Shown one piece after another: positions 51,296-60,484 of a DNA stretch of 64,000 bases. The stretch is from contig CAZMZJ010000009.1 in assembly GCA_964570825.1 (NCBI GenBank), positions 1 to 64,000 of the forward strand, in the 5' to 3' direction. The notes beneath the pieces were generated by a model. It worked only from the letters and a program-made list of their open reading frames with translations. It had not been told where the DNA came from and ran no database searches. The translations under genes and the position numbers were made by a program. Positions within the stretch are counted from its first letter, which is position 1; every line of letters starts with the position of its first letter. This DNA comes from UMGS1002 sp964570825. Lineage in GTDB: Bacteria > Bacillota > Clostridia > Oscillospirales > CAG-272.

Positions 51296-52417
51296 ATGCA
51301 GAAGAAAAACAGATATTTCAGCAAGGTCGAAGAGGTCAGTGCCGTCTGCCGAGAAATTTATTCGCGCTACGGGTACAGGCAATATAAAATGAGCCGTTTT
51401 GAGGAATACGACCTTTATGCCGCAAACAAGGACTTCCTTGTGAGCGACAGCATTATCACTTTTACCGAGCGAAACGGCAAGCTGATGGCTCTCAAGCCCG
51501 ATGTCACGCTGTCGATAGTGAAGAACGTGTCCTGCGAGTACAAGAGGCAGGAGAAGGTTTTTTATCTTGAGAACGTTTACAGAACAAGCAAAGGCACGTC
51601 GGAGTTCAAGGAGATAATGCAGCTCGGACTTGAATGTATCGGAGACGTCGGATTGTACCAGACCGGCGAGGTCATGGCTCTTGCGGCGCGAAGCCTTGCT
51701 GCAATCAGCGGAAATTACATACTTGACATATCGCACATGGGTTTTATTGCCGGCCTCGCAGACGCTGCGGGAATAGACGGTGAAGCGCGCGATGCACTTT
51801 TGAAAAATATCAGCGGCAGAAACGCCGCGGGAGTTCGTAAGGTCTGCGCCGCACGGGGTGTGCCGGCGGAGCTGGCGGAAAAGCTTGCGGGGATTACGGG
51901 AGTTTACGGATCGTACAAGGCCTCCATGCCGCTTCTTGAGAAACTTTCGGCAAATGAGAAAACTGCGTCGGCTCTTTTGGAAATCCGCGGAATTTACGGA
52001 ATACTTGAGGCTATGGGCTGCGCGGAGAATGTGAATATTGACATATCTCACACGGGTGACATGAAATACTACAACGGAATAACATTCTGCGGCTATATCA
52101 AAGAGATTCCGTTTGCGGTGCTTTCCGGCGGGCGATACGATAGTCTGCTTAAAAAGTTTGGAAAGCCTGGCGGAGCGGTGGGATTTGCTATCTACCTTGA
52201 TCAGCTTGAGGCGCTGCCGGAAAGCAAGAAAGATTTTGATGTGGATACTGTGTTAATTACAGGCGAAGCTGACGGGGTGAGAATCGCGCATGTGGTGCAA
52301 AAACTGATAGCGGAGGGTAGAAGCGTGCTGGCGGTCAGGGAATTGACCGAGAACTGCCCGCGCTGCCGCGAGATAATAGAAATTGACAATATGAAAACCA
52401 TAGCGGGGGACAGGTGA
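51296..52417 (+). CDS. hisZ: ATP phosphoribosyltransferase regulatory subunit
   Basis: This 373-residue HisRS paralogue combines with short HisG to form the allosteric, histidine-inhibited enzyme of step one. It has the class II synthetase core (YRQYKMSRFEEYDLY, LKPDVTLSIVKN, GGRYDSLLKKFG) but lacks a tRNA-binding domain. ATG 51296 has ACAGGAGC upstream; a GTG at 51233 is in frame but overlaps its own GGAGG and would add a non-homologous stretch. First gene of the operon. Confidence 0.93.
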   Translation: MQKKNRYFSKVEEVSAVCREIYSRYGYRQYKMSRFEEYDLYAANKDFLVSDSIITFTERNGKLMALKPDVTLSIVKNVSCEYKRQEKVFYLENVYRTSKGTSEFKEIMQLGLECIGDVGLYQTGEVMALAARSLAAISGNYILDISHMGFIAGLADAAGIDGEARDALLKNISGRNAAGVRKVCAARGVPAELAEKLAGITGVYGSYKASMPLLEKLSANEKTASALLEIRGIYGILEAMGCAENVNIDISHTGDMKYYNGITFCGYIKEIPFAVLSGGRYDSLLKKFGKPGGAVGFAIYLDQLEALPESKKDFDVDTVLITGEADGVRIAHVVQKLIAEGRSVLAVRELTENCPRCREIIEIDNMKTIAGDR

Positions 52418-52427
52418 GTTGAACACA

Positions 52428-53069
52428 ATGTTAAACATCGCGCTGCCAAAAGGAAGACTTGGAGAAAGCGCGTATAAAATATTTGAAAATGCAGGTTACG
52501 GCTGTCCGGATGTGCTGGGCGATACGCGCAGGCTCATATTTGAGGACAAAGAGCACGGGGTACGTTATTTTTGGGTTAAACCATCCGATGTGGCAATATA
52601 TACAGAGCGGGGCGCCGCCGATATCGGAGTGGCTGGCCGTGATATATTGCTTGAGGGAAATAACGATGTCTATGAGCTGGTGGATCTCGGAATCGGCAAG
52701 TGCCGCATGGCTGTCGCCGCAATGCGCGATTTCAATGACGACGCCGGACGGACGCTGAGGGTCGCAACCAAATTTCCCAACATAGCGAAAAAATTTTACC
52801 TCAGCCAGGGGCGCGACATCGATATAATCAAGCTGAACGGCTCAATAGAGCTGGCGCCGCTGCTCGGCCTATCGGACGTAATTGTCGATATAGTCGAAAC
52901 AGGAACGACGCTGCGGGAGAACAACCTTGAGGTCAAGAGGGAGATTGTGAATATCAGCGCAATGCTTATAGCCAACAAGGTCAGCTACCGGTTCAAGAAT
53001 CCGCAGATAAACGAGCTGATACGTCGGCTCGGTGCGGGGCAGACAATCATGACAGGTAAAATTGACTAA
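52428..53069 (+). CDS. hisG: ATP phosphoribosyltransferase, short form
   Basis: This 213-residue catalytic subunit condenses ATP and PRPP, the committed step of histidine synthesis. LPKGRLGESAYKIFENAGY opens the chain, and DVIVDIVETGTTLRENNLEV is the PRPP-binding signature. Lacking the C-terminal regulatory domain, it depends on HisZ. ATG 52428 or TTG 52419 may be used; AGGTGA at the hisZ stop is equally compatible with both. Confidence 0.95.
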   Translation: MLNIALPKGRLGESAYKIFENAGYGCPDVLGDTRRLIFEDKEHGVRYFWVKPSDVAIYTERGAADIGVAGRDILLEGNNDVYELVDLGIGKCRMAVAAMRDFNDDAGRTLRVATKFPNIAKKFYLSQGRDIDIIKLNGSIELAPLLGLSDVIVDIVETGTTLRENNLEVKREIVNISAMLIANKVSYRFKNPQINELIRRLGAGQTIMTGKID

Positions 53070-53169
53070 GTTTGAATTAAACTTTTCGGATAGCGAATAT
53101 TGCGCCTTTGCCGCCGTCTTGCGGGAACTTGGCGCAAAACTCTCGGCAAACAGGAAGGTACAGTCATAA
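53062..53169 (+). CDS. Possible 35-codon ORF between hisG and hisD
   Basis: A frame from TTG 53062, overlapping the hisG stop, runs to TAA 53167. The product (begins TKFELNFSDSEYCAFAAVL) could form one amphipathic helix. AGG lies 6 bases upstream. It resembles no protein I know and could be simple spacer; the only support is a tight fit between two genes. Confidence 0.22.
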   Translation: MTKFELNFSDSEYCAFAAVLRELGAKLSANRKVQS

Positions 53170-53172
53170 AAT

Positions 53173-54459
53173 ATGATCAAAATTTATAAGTATAAAAGCA
53201 CTCCGGACGTCGAAATATTCGCGCGCGGGGATCAGAAGAGCAGCATTGCAAAAGATGTCGCCGATATTATATTGGCGGTAAGAGAAAAAGGCGACGCGGC
53301 GCTGTTTGAGTTCTGTGAGAAATTCGACAGGGTAAAGCTTGAATCGCTTGAGGTGAGCCGGGACGAGATAAAGAGCGCCGCCGAGTCGGTCGGAGCGGAT
53401 TTTATGGGAGTACTCGAGCGTTCGGCTGCAAACATCCGCTCCTTTCATTCAAAACAGGTGCGAAAAGGATTCAGCATTGAAAAAAACGGGGTAATTCTCG
53501 GTCAGAAAATCACTCCTATTGAAAAAGTCGGCGTGTATGTTCCCGGCGGCACTGCGCCCCTTGCGTCCACAGTACTGATGGATGTCATTCCGGCCAAGAT
53601 CGCAGGATGCCCGAGTGTAATAATGTGCACCCCTGCCGGACGTGACGGCAAAATAAATCCAGCGGTTCTTGCTGCGGCGTATGTGGCCGGTGTGAACCGC
53701 GTATTCGCTGTCGGCGGCGCGCAGGCAATCGCCGCTATGGCGTACGGCACCGAAACTGTTCCAGAGGTTTATAAAATCGTAGGCCCGGGAAACGCTTATG
53801 TCGCCGAAGCAAAAAAACAGGTTTATGGCAAGGTGTCAATAGATATGATTGCCGGCCCGAGCGAAATACTCATAGTCGCGGACGGCAGCTGCAATCCGGC
53901 ATATGTCGCCGCAGATATGCTCTCGCAGGCAGAGCACGATAAAATGGCATCTGCGGTGCTTGTCACAGACAGCGAGACTCTTGCGGACGCGGTATCCGCC
54001 GAGCTTGAAAAGCAAATACCGCAGCTGCCAAGATGTGAAACAGCCCGCACATCGATTGACAGCAACGGCAAAATAATCATAACTGACAGCATAAGCGAGG
54101 CAATAGAAATTTCAAACCGGATAGCTCCCGAACATATTGAGATATGTGTTGACAATCCGATAAAGTATCTGCCGGAAATAAAGAACGCAGGCTCGATTTT
54201 TCTCGGCAAGAACTGCCCTGAGCCGCTCGGCGACTATTACGCAGGGCCGAATCACACTCTGCCGACCGGAGGAACCGCCAAGTTTTCAAGTCCGCTTTCG
54301 GTTGATGATTTTATTAAAAAATCATCATATACATATTATACTAACGATGCTCTTGCCGCAGCCGCTGATGACATCATTAAATTCGCAGAACGCGAGGAAC
54401 TTAGGGCGCACGCACGAAGCGTGGCTATACGCTGTGAATGTGAAAAGGAAAAGAAATGA
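53173..54459 (+). CDS. hisD: Histidinol dehydrogenase
   Basis: This 428-residue zinc enzyme oxidises histidinol to histidine in two NAD-dependent steps, the last of the pathway. GVYVPGGTAPLASTVLM, GPGNAYVAEAKKQV and a C-terminal GPNHTLPTGGTAKF (zinc-ligand His) are intact. Length is typical (about 430). AGGAAGG is 15 bases from the ATG, a long spacing. The stop overlaps hisC by 4 bases. Confidence 0.96.
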   Translation: MIKIYKYKSTPDVEIFARGDQKSSIAKDVADIILAVREKGDAALFEFCEKFDRVKLESLEVSRDEIKSAAESVGADFMGVLERSAANIRSFHSKQVRKGFSIEKNGVILGQKITPIEKVGVYVPGGTAPLASTVLMDVIPAKIAGCPSVIMCTPAGRDGKINPAVLAAAYVAGVNRVFAVGGAQAIAAMAYGTETVPEVYKIVGPGNAYVAEAKKQVYGKVSIDMIAGPSEILIVADGSCNPAYVAADMLSQAEHDKMASAVLVTDSETLADAVSAELEKQIPQLPRCETARTSIDSNGKIIITDSISEAIEISNRIAPEHIEICVDNPIKYLPEIKNAGSIFLGKNCPEPLGDYYAGPNHTLPTGGTAKFSSPLSVDDFIKKSSYTYYTNDALAAAADDIIKFAEREELRAHARSVAIRCECEKEKK

Positions 54460-55514
54460 AAAAATTGGCGAACGATAGGATAGCGTCGCTCGACGCTTAT
54501 GTCCCCGGCGAGCAGCCGCGCGACATGAAATATATAAAGCTCAACACAAACGAATCACCTTTTCCGCCGTCGCCGCTTGTTACGGAAAAATTAAAAGGTG
54601 AAGAAAATTTCTTAAATTTGTATCCCGATCCTACCTGTGCTCCGCTTGCATCGGCGGCGTCGGCCTTGCTGGGAGTAGAGCCCAAAAATTTAATTTTCAC
54701 CAACGGTTCTGACGAAATAATAAATTTTGCATTTCTTACGTTCTGCGACAAGTCGCACGGGCTGGTTTTTCCGGATATAACCTACGGACTTTACTCGGTG
54801 CTTTGCGAAATGTACGGAATTCCGTATGAGAAAATACCGGTTGGCAAGGATTTTTCAATCAACCCGAGCGATTATTGCGGCATAGAAAAAAATATCATCA
54901 TAGCCAACCCGAACGCGCCGACAGGACTTTTCCTTCCTAATGCGGATGTCGAAAAAATCGTAAAAAGCAATCCGGACAATGTGGTGATTATTGACGAAGC
55001 TTATATAGCTTTCGGGGGCGAGAGCTGCATCGGTCTGATTAAGAAGTATGACAATCTTCTTATAACACGTACCTTCTCAAAGTCGCACTCTCTTGCGGGA
55101 GCGCGGCTGGGTATGGGCATCGGCTCGCCGGAACTTATTAAATATCTTGAAAAAGTTAAATATTCTTTCAACGCATACAGCATAAACAGGATGACGCTGC
55201 TTGCCGGTGCCGCGGCGCTCGAGGACAACGGTTATTATACCGCGAACTGCCAAAAAATCTGCTCGACGCGGAAAAAAATAAAAGCTGAGCTTGAAGCGCT
55301 TGATTTTTCGGTAACAGATTCAAAAACAAATTTTCTTTTTGCAAAAAGCGCAAAAATCAGCGGCGTAGATCTTTATATGAAACTTAAGCGCCGCGGGATT
55401 CTTGTACGGCATTTCGACTCGCCGAAAATTGCCGATTACAACCGGATAACAATAGGAACTGATCAGCAGATGGAAGCTTTCCTTCTGGCGGTTCGGGAAA
55501 TACTTACAGAATAA
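54456..55514 (+). CDS. hisC: Histidinol-phosphate aminotransferase
   Basis: This 352-residue PLP enzyme transaminates imidazole acetol phosphate with glutamate. Fold type I signs are LNTNESPFPPSP, IIANPNAPTG, VIIDEAYIAF and the PLP lysine in TRTFSKSHSLAGARLG. It starts in the hisD stop (ATGA) and is followed by hisB after 16 bases. Confidence 0.95.
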   Translation: MKKLANDRIASLDAYVPGEQPRDMKYIKLNTNESPFPPSPLVTEKLKGEENFLNLYPDPTCAPLASAASALLGVEPKNLIFTNGSDEIINFAFLTFCDKSHGLVFPDITYGLYSVLCEMYGIPYEKIPVGKDFSINPSDYCGIEKNIIIANPNAPTGLFLPNADVEKIVKSNPDNVVIIDEAYIAFGGESCIGLIKKYDNLLITRTFSKSHSLAGARLGMGIGSPELIKYLEKVKYSFNAYSINRMTLLAGAAALEDNGYYTANCQKICSTRKKIKAELEALDFSVTDSKTNFLFAKSAKISGVDLYMKLKRRGILVRHFDSPKIADYNRITIGTDQQMEAFLLAVREILTE

Positions 55515-55530
55515 TAAAAGGAGCGGGGAA

Positions 55531-56118
55531 ATGAGAAAAAGCGAGATCAGCCGCAAAACAAAGGAGACCGATATTAAACTTACTCTTGACCTTGATGGCG
55601 GCGCGAACTGCGGAATAAATTCTGGCTGCGGATTTTTTGACCATATGCTGACGCTTTTCGCCTGCCACAGCGGGTTTGGGTTTTCTGTCGACTGCCGCGG
55701 GGACACCGAGGTGGACTATCACCACACGGTCGAGGACATCGGTATAGCTCTCGGCGACGCATTTGCGCAGGCAATCGGTGATAAAGCCGGAATCTGCCGC
55801 TATGGCAGCATAATTCTCCCTATGGATGAAGCTCTTGTTCTCGCGGCAGCCGATATATCGGGGCGCGGAATGCTTGTCCTTGACCTTCCCGGAATAAACC
55901 CTCGCATCGGAGATTTCGACACCGAGCTGGTCGAAGAATTTTTCACCGCATTTGCCCGCCGCGCGGGAGTGACGCTGCACATCCGGGCTATGTCCGGAAC
56001 AAACACGCACCACATAATCGAGGGGGCTTTCAAGGCTTTTGCCCGCGCTCTGAAACAGGCATCGGCAATCAATCCTTCCTCGGGCGGAGCTGTGCCGTCA
56101 AGCAAGGGTGTGTTATAA
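55531..56118 (+). CDS. hisB: Imidazoleglycerol-phosphate dehydratase
   Basis: This 195-residue monofunctional manganese enzyme dehydrates imidazole glycerol phosphate. Metal-binding motifs are GFFDHMLTLFACHSGF, DYHHTVEDIGIALG, and NTHHIIEGAFKAFAR. No phosphatase domain is fused, consistent with the separate HisK in the operon. AGGAGCGG precedes the ATG. Confidence 0.97.
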   Translation: MRKSEISRKTKETDIKLTLDLDGGANCGINSGCGFFDHMLTLFACHSGFGFSVDCRGDTEVDYHHTVEDIGIALGDAFAQAIGDKAGICRYGSIILPMDEALVLAAADISGRGMLVLDLPGINPRIGDFDTELVEEFFTAFARRAGVTLHIRAMSGTNTHHIIEGAFKAFARALKQASAINPSSGGAVPSSKGVL

Positions 56119-56160
56119 TATGATGGCTGAAAAGATTGTTAATGACGAAAGGTTCATCCA

Positions 56161-56799
56161 ATGATTGCAGTAGTTGATTACGGCGTCGGAAACCTGTTCT
56201 CGCTTTCATCTTCGCTCAGTTATATAGGCGAGGACGTTATTGTGACGGGTGATCCCGACGAAATCAGCCGTGCCGAGCGGATAATACTCCCTGGGGTCGG
56301 AGCATTTGAGGACGCGGCGGCAAAGCTCAGGGCAACCGGTCTTGATAAAGTCATAATCCGCGAGGCGAACGGCGGGAAGCCGCTGCTTGGAATCTGCCTT
56401 GGAATGCAGATGCTTTTTGAGAAGAGTTATGAGTTCGGCGAGTTTGAGGGGCTCGGGCTTATCGGGGGCTGCGTAAAACCCATAAAAAACGAAATCGGAG
56501 AGGGACTCAAAGTTCCCCACATCGGCTGGAACAGGCTGATTTTTCCGGCGGATAGACCGAAGAGCAGGCTTTATAAATACACAGGTGATAACGAATATGT
56601 TTATTTTGTCCATTCGTACCACGGTTCTGGCTGTGACGGATATGTCAGCGCCTATACCGAGTACGGAACTCTTCTGACCGCGTCGGTGGAGAACAAGGAT
56701 GGCAATATTTTCGGAACCCAGTTCCATCCGGAGAAGAGCGGGCCGGCCGGATTGAAAATTCTCAGAGCCTTTTGCGAGATGGGGGAAAAGGCAAGATGA
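56161..56799 (+). CDS. hisH: Imidazole glycerol phosphate synthase glutaminase subunit
   Basis: This 212-residue class I amidotransferase delivers ammonia to HisF. The nucleophile lies in LLGICLGMQMLF, the His-Glu pair in GTQFHPEKSG. VDYGVGNLFSL opens the chain. GAAAGG precedes the ATG. Its stop overlaps the hisA ATG by 4 bases. Confidence 0.97.
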   Translation: MIAVVDYGVGNLFSLSSSLSYIGEDVIVTGDPDEISRAERIILPGVGAFEDAAAKLRATGLDKVIIREANGGKPLLGICLGMQMLFEKSYEFGEFEGLGLIGGCVKPIKNEIGEGLKVPHIGWNRLIFPADRPKSRLYKYTGDNEYVYFVHSYHGSGCDGYVSAYTEYGTLLTASVENKDGNIFGTQFHPEKSGPAGLKILRAFCEMGEKAR

Positions 56800-57509
56800 T
56801 TATTTTTCCTGCTATAGACCTGTACGAAAATAAAGCGGTTCGCCTTTTGCGCGGGGATTACACGCAAATGACGGTTTACAGCGATAATCCTGTGTCTGTC
56901 TCAAAGAGTTTTGCGGAGGCAGGTGCGGAATACATCCATCTTGTTGACCTTGAGGGCGCGAAGAACGGAAATTCAGCCAACTTTCATATTATAAAAGAAA
57001 TTATCGCGGCAAGCGGACTGAAAGCCGAGGTCGGCGGAGGAATACGTTCTCGCGAGGTTATTGAAAAATATCTTGACGCGGGGGCTTTTCGTGTGATACT
57101 CGGCACTGCCGCGGTTGCGGACTTTAACTTTCTTACCTTTGCTGTGCGTGAATACGGAGAAAAAATCGCGGTTGGAGTTGACGTGAAGGACGGCAAGGTA
57201 GCTATCAATGGCTGGCGGGAGACGAGCGGAGAGGACTGTTTCGGCTTCTGCGGAAGACTTCAGGATATCGGAGTTAAAACTGTTATATGCACCGATATTT
57301 CAAAGGACGGCGCGATGCGCGGCACTAACCGTGAGCTTTACCATGAATTATCAAAAAAATATGGCATGGATATTGTAGCGTCGGGCGGAGTAAGCACGCT
57401 TGACGATATAAAGGCACTGTTAAAGCTCGGAATTTACGGGGCAATAATTGGCCGGGCGCTATATACTGGCGGCATAAAATTAAAAGATGCGCTGGAGGCA
57501 GCGAAATGA
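56796..57509 (+). CDS. hisA: Phosphoribosylformimino-AICAR-P isomerase
   Basis: This 237-residue TIM-barrel isomerase opens the ring of ProFAR. FPAIDLYENKAVRL carries the first catalytic Asp and TDISKDGAMRGTN the second. VGGGIRS and ASGGVST are the phosphate-binding loops. ATG 56796 lies in the hisH stop (ATGA); an in-frame upstream TTG is less likely. Confidence 0.96.
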   Translation: MIIFPAIDLYENKAVRLLRGDYTQMTVYSDNPVSVSKSFAEAGAEYIHLVDLEGAKNGNSANFHIIKEIIAASGLKAEVGGGIRSREVIEKYLDAGAFRVILGTAAVADFNFLTFAVREYGEKIAVGVDVKDGKVAINGWRETSGEDCFGFCGRLQDIGVKTVICTDISKDGAMRGTNRELYHELSKKYGMDIVASGGVSTLDDIKALLKLGIYGAIIGRALYTGGIKLKDALEAAK

Positions 57510-58264
57510 TAACCAAAAGAATAATCCCATGCCTTGACGTGCGCAACGGTAGAGTAGTCAAGGGTACAAATTTTCTGGGGCTTCGCGATGTATCCTCGCC
57601 GGTCAGCCTCGCCGAGTTTTACAGCGATTCGGGCGCAGACGAACTTGTTTTCTACGATATAACCGCCTCGGCCGAGGGACGGGCGATTTTTACCGACATA
57701 CTTGCAGAAAGCGCCCGCAGAGTTTTTATACCTCTGACTGTCGGGGGAGGCATAAACACCGTTGCCGATTTTGACCGAGTGCTGGGATGCGGGGCCGATA
57801 AGGTCAGCGTCAACTCGGGGGCGATAAAGGACCCGAACCTTGTTTACGAGGCTGCTAAACGCTATGGCAGCCAGTGCGTGGTGCTTTCGGCCGATATTAA
57901 GCGCGTTGACGGCGTTTTCCGCGTTTTTGCACGCGGCGGGCGGGACAATACCGGCATGGAAGCAATCGAGTGGCTGCGCCGGGGTGTCGGAAACGGCGCG
58001 GGGGAGATTGTTGTCAACAGCATTGACACCGACGGAGTTAAAAAAGGCTTTGACCTTGAAATGCTCGCGGCAGTCTGCGACGCGGTTGATGTCCCTGTCA
58101 TCGCGTCGGGCGGCGCGGGCTGCATCGAGGATTTCAAGGTGCTGTTCAAGACGCTTCCGAAAGTCGACGCCGGACTTGCGGCGTCGGTTTTCCACTTCGG
58201 GGAGATTGACATAAGGGAACTTAAGGCCGAGCTTGCCAAAGACGGTATACTAATGAGAATTTGA
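57506..58264 (+). CDS. hisF: Imidazole glycerol phosphate synthase cyclase subunit
   Basis: This 252-residue TIM barrel makes imidazole glycerol phosphate and AICAR. IPCLDVRNGRVVKG carries catalytic Asp11, and NSIDTDGVKKGFDLE the second Asp. TVGGGINT and IASGGAGC bind phosphate. It overlaps hisA (ATGA). Its stop lies 14 bases before the hisIE ATG. Confidence 0.97.
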   Translation: MITKRIIPCLDVRNGRVVKGTNFLGLRDVSSPVSLAEFYSDSGADELVFYDITASAEGRAIFTDILAESARRVFIPLTVGGGINTVADFDRVLGCGADKVSVNSGAIKDPNLVYEAAKRYGSQCVVLSADIKRVDGVFRVFARGGRDNTGMEAIEWLRRGVGNGAGEIVVNSIDTDGVKKGFDLEMLAAVCDAVDVPVIASGGAGCIEDFKVLFKTLPKVDAGLAASVFHFGEIDIRELKAELAKDGILMRI

Positions 58265-58278
58265 CTGTGAGGGAAATT

Positions 58279-58932
58279 ATGTTTGACATAGAAACACTTA
58301 AATATGACGAAAAAGGACTGATTCCGGCGGTAGTCGTGGACGCCGAAAGCAAAAAAGTTCTTACCGTTGCGTACATGAACCGTGAAAGCCTTAAAATCAG
58401 CATCGAAGAGGGCCGCACATGTTTCTGGTCACGCTCGCGTCAGGTTCTCTGGCGCAAGGGAGAACATTCGGGTAATGTGCAGCATATAATTAAGATAATT
58501 ACCGACTGCGACCGAGACGCACTGACCGTTTTAGTAAAAAAAGACGGTCCTGCCTGTCACCTTGGAACAGACTCATGCTTCAATGAAATTGTTTTTGAAG
58601 GAGAAGAACCGGAAAACGGTGAATTTTCGCTCGGCAGTCTGATGGAGCTGATAAAGAGCCGGAAGACAGAGAAAAAAGAGGGCTCCTACACCACATATCT
58701 GTTTGAAAAGGGAATCGACAAAATTCTCAAAAAAGTCGGCGAGGAGTCGGCGGAGGTAATTATCGCCGGCAAGGGTGGAGACAAGCGCGAAGCTATATAC
58801 GAAATTGCCGACCTTGCATATCATGTTATGGTTATGATGGCGGAAATGGACATTTCGCTTGAAGAAATTCGCGCCGAGCTGGCATCCCGCCATGTTATAG
58901 ATAAAAAAATCAAACAGGAGAAAATGTCCTGA
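58279..58932 (+). CDS. hisI: Bifunctional phosphoribosyl-AMP cyclohydrolase / phosphoribosyl-ATP pyrophosphatase
   Basis: This fusion of 217 residues does steps two and three. The HisI half has TCFWSRSRQVLWRKGEHSGN and zinc cysteines in DCDRDALTVLV...GPACHLG. The HisE half (from about 125) has the helical GIDKILKKVGEESAEVIIA. ATG 58279 has GAGGG 7 bases upstream; TTG 58261, inside the hisF stop, is an alternative. The stop overlaps hisK by one base. Confidence 0.96.
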   Translation: MFDIETLKYDEKGLIPAVVVDAESKKVLTVAYMNRESLKISIEEGRTCFWSRSRQVLWRKGEHSGNVQHIIKIITDCDRDALTVLVKKDGPACHLGTDSCFNEIVFEGEEPENGEFSLGSLMELIKSRKTEKKEGSYTTYLFEKGIDKILKKVGEESAEVIIAGKGGDKREAIYEIADLAYHVMVMMAEMDISLEEIRAELASRHVIDKKIKQEKMS

Positions 58933-59744
58933 TGTTAATCAAGGGTGATTATCACGCGCATTCAAAATACTGCGACGGCAAGAATACCTGCGCCGAAATG
59001 GTTGCCGCCGCGTATTCGCGCGGATTTGAGTCATTTGGAATATCGGCTCACTCATATACGCCATATGATGGCGGATTTGGCATGAAGACGGAGGCTGCGA
59101 AGGAATATAAAGCAGAAATGCTGCGTCTCAAAAAAGAATACCGCGGAAAAATCAACATTTTTTTCGGTATTGAGCAGGAAGTCTGGTCGGAGCCTGCCAC
59201 AGAGTACGATTATATAATAGGAGCGGCGCATTATATCAAGGTGGAAAATGGGACTGTGACTGTCGATGCTTCCGCCGATCTTGTCGTAGACGGCGTCCGC
59301 AGATATTTCGGCGGCGACTGGATGAAGTATATTCGCGCTTATTACGAGCTTGCTGCAAAAATTCCACAGATGACAAAGTGCGACTTTGTCGCGCATTTTG
59401 ACCTTGTCACAAAATGCAACGAAGGAAACAGATTTTTTGACGAGGAGAGCAGAGAGTACCGGGCGATTGCCTATGAAGCGCTGAAAAGCGCTGCCGATGG
59501 CTGCCGCGTATTTGAGTTGAACTCGGGAGCGGTTCGCCGGGGATACCGCAGCCGGGTTTATCCGGCAAAATTCCTTCTTAAGTCTATGAAGGAGCTTGGC
59601 TGCGAGATAATTTTATCAAGCGACGCGCACGACACGTCGTCTATCGGATTTATGTTCTGCGAAATGACTGAACTGGCGAGGGAATGCGGGTACAAGAGCG
59701 CGAAATATCTTACGCCGGAAGGATTTCGGGACTATAAGCTGTAA
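58932..59744 (+). CDS. hisK: Histidinol-phosphatase, PHP family
   Basis: This 270-residue metal-dependent phosphatase removes phosphate from histidinol phosphate. PHP motifs: DYHAHSKYC (HxH) near the start, FGISAHSY, FFGIEQEV, CDFVAHFDLV, and SSDAHDTSSIG at the end. In Firmicutes this family replaces the HisB-N phosphatase. It closes the operon before a hairpin. Its product is the substrate of HisD. Confidence 0.94.
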   Translation: MLIKGDYHAHSKYCDGKNTCAEMVAAAYSRGFESFGISAHSYTPYDGGFGMKTEAAKEYKAEMLRLKKEYRGKINIFFGIEQEVWSEPATEYDYIIGAAHYIKVENGTVTVDASADLVVDGVRRYFGGDWMKYIRAYYELAAKIPQMTKCDFVAHFDLVTKCNEGNRFFDEESREYRAIAYEALKSAADGCRVFELNSGAVRRGYRSRVYPAKFLLKSMKELGCEIILSSDAHDTSSIGFMFCEMTELARECGYKSAKYLTPEGFRDYKL

Positions 59745-59747
59745 AAA

Positions 59748-59779
59748 AAGCGGACTGCATTTTTAAGTGCAGCCCGCTT
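59748..59779 (+). terminator. Bidirectional terminator between hisK and the second EEP gene
   Basis: AAGCGG-A-CTGCA pairs with TGCAG-C-CCGCTT, with one mismatch. On minus it runs into TTTTTTT, on plus into CAATATTTTTT. Confidence 0.85.
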
Positions 59780-59788
59780 CAATATTTT

Positions 59789-60484
59789 TTATGTATGTTT
59801 TATTTCCGCCCAGAGCATGTTGTGGTCGGAGTGTCCTGCTGGTCCCATGCCGGCAGCGGTAACTGTCCAGCCGAACGAGAGAACGATATTGTCGATTCCT
59901 TCTCCGGACGGCGTAAAGGTAGGATATGTGTTCATGTTGACAAGGAATGAATTCTCAATCAAAGAAAATTCCGAAGCTATTGCGGTGTTGAAGTCTCCGG
60001 TAAGGATGAAAACATTATGTTTTTTAAGAAGTCCGGCAAGCTGTTTGAACTGTCCGGCGCGCAGATCGGCTGATTCGTATGAGAGATGTGTATTATAAAA
60101 GTCTATATTTATGCCGTCAACACTGATGATTGCATGACCGATTGAACGACCCTCTTTATTACCGGCGTCGAGCTGAATTGTTTCGGACGATATTATCGGA
60201 TGCCGGCTGAGTATTGCCGTCCCATACTGGCCGCCGCGGTAATCGATGGCGCGTGTGAATTTATAATATTGATACCCTGTCGCCTCGCTGAGCAGCTTTA
60301 TTGTATCAATTCCGCCGGAACGTGTTGTTTTCATATCAATTTCCTGCAGTCCGACGATATCAAGTCCAAAAGAAGTGATATCAGATGCAATGACCGACAT
60401 ATCATATCTGACGACGGCACCGGCTTTAATATTATAGCTGCCGATTTTGAGCATAAGTCCCGCGAGCGGATTATTTTTTATCAT
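59789..60484 (-). CDS. Endonuclease/exonuclease/phosphatase (EEP) family protein, second copy
   Basis: This 231-residue EEP protein keeps IGSYNIKAG, LQEID, NTHLSYE, TGDFN and the final HSDHNMLW. It has no signal peptide. It is clearly related to the product at 31487-32206 (RSGGID, YRGGQYGTAIL, HPI). Its start overlaps the stop of the secreted repeat protein by 14 bases, so translation is coupled; ATG 60454 is an alternative. Substrate unknown. Confidence 0.86.
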   Translation of the reverse strand: MIKNNPLAGLMLKIGSYNIKAGAVVRYDMSVIASDITSFGLDIVGLQEIDMKTTRSGGIDTIKLLSEATGYQYYKFTRAIDYRGGQYGTAILSRHPIISSETIQLDAGNKEGRSIGHAIISVDGINIDFYNTHLSYESADLRAGQFKQLAGLLKKHNVFILTGDFNTAIASEFSLIENSFLVNMNTYPTFTPSGEGIDNIVLSFGWTVTAAGMGPAGHSDHNMLWAEIKHT

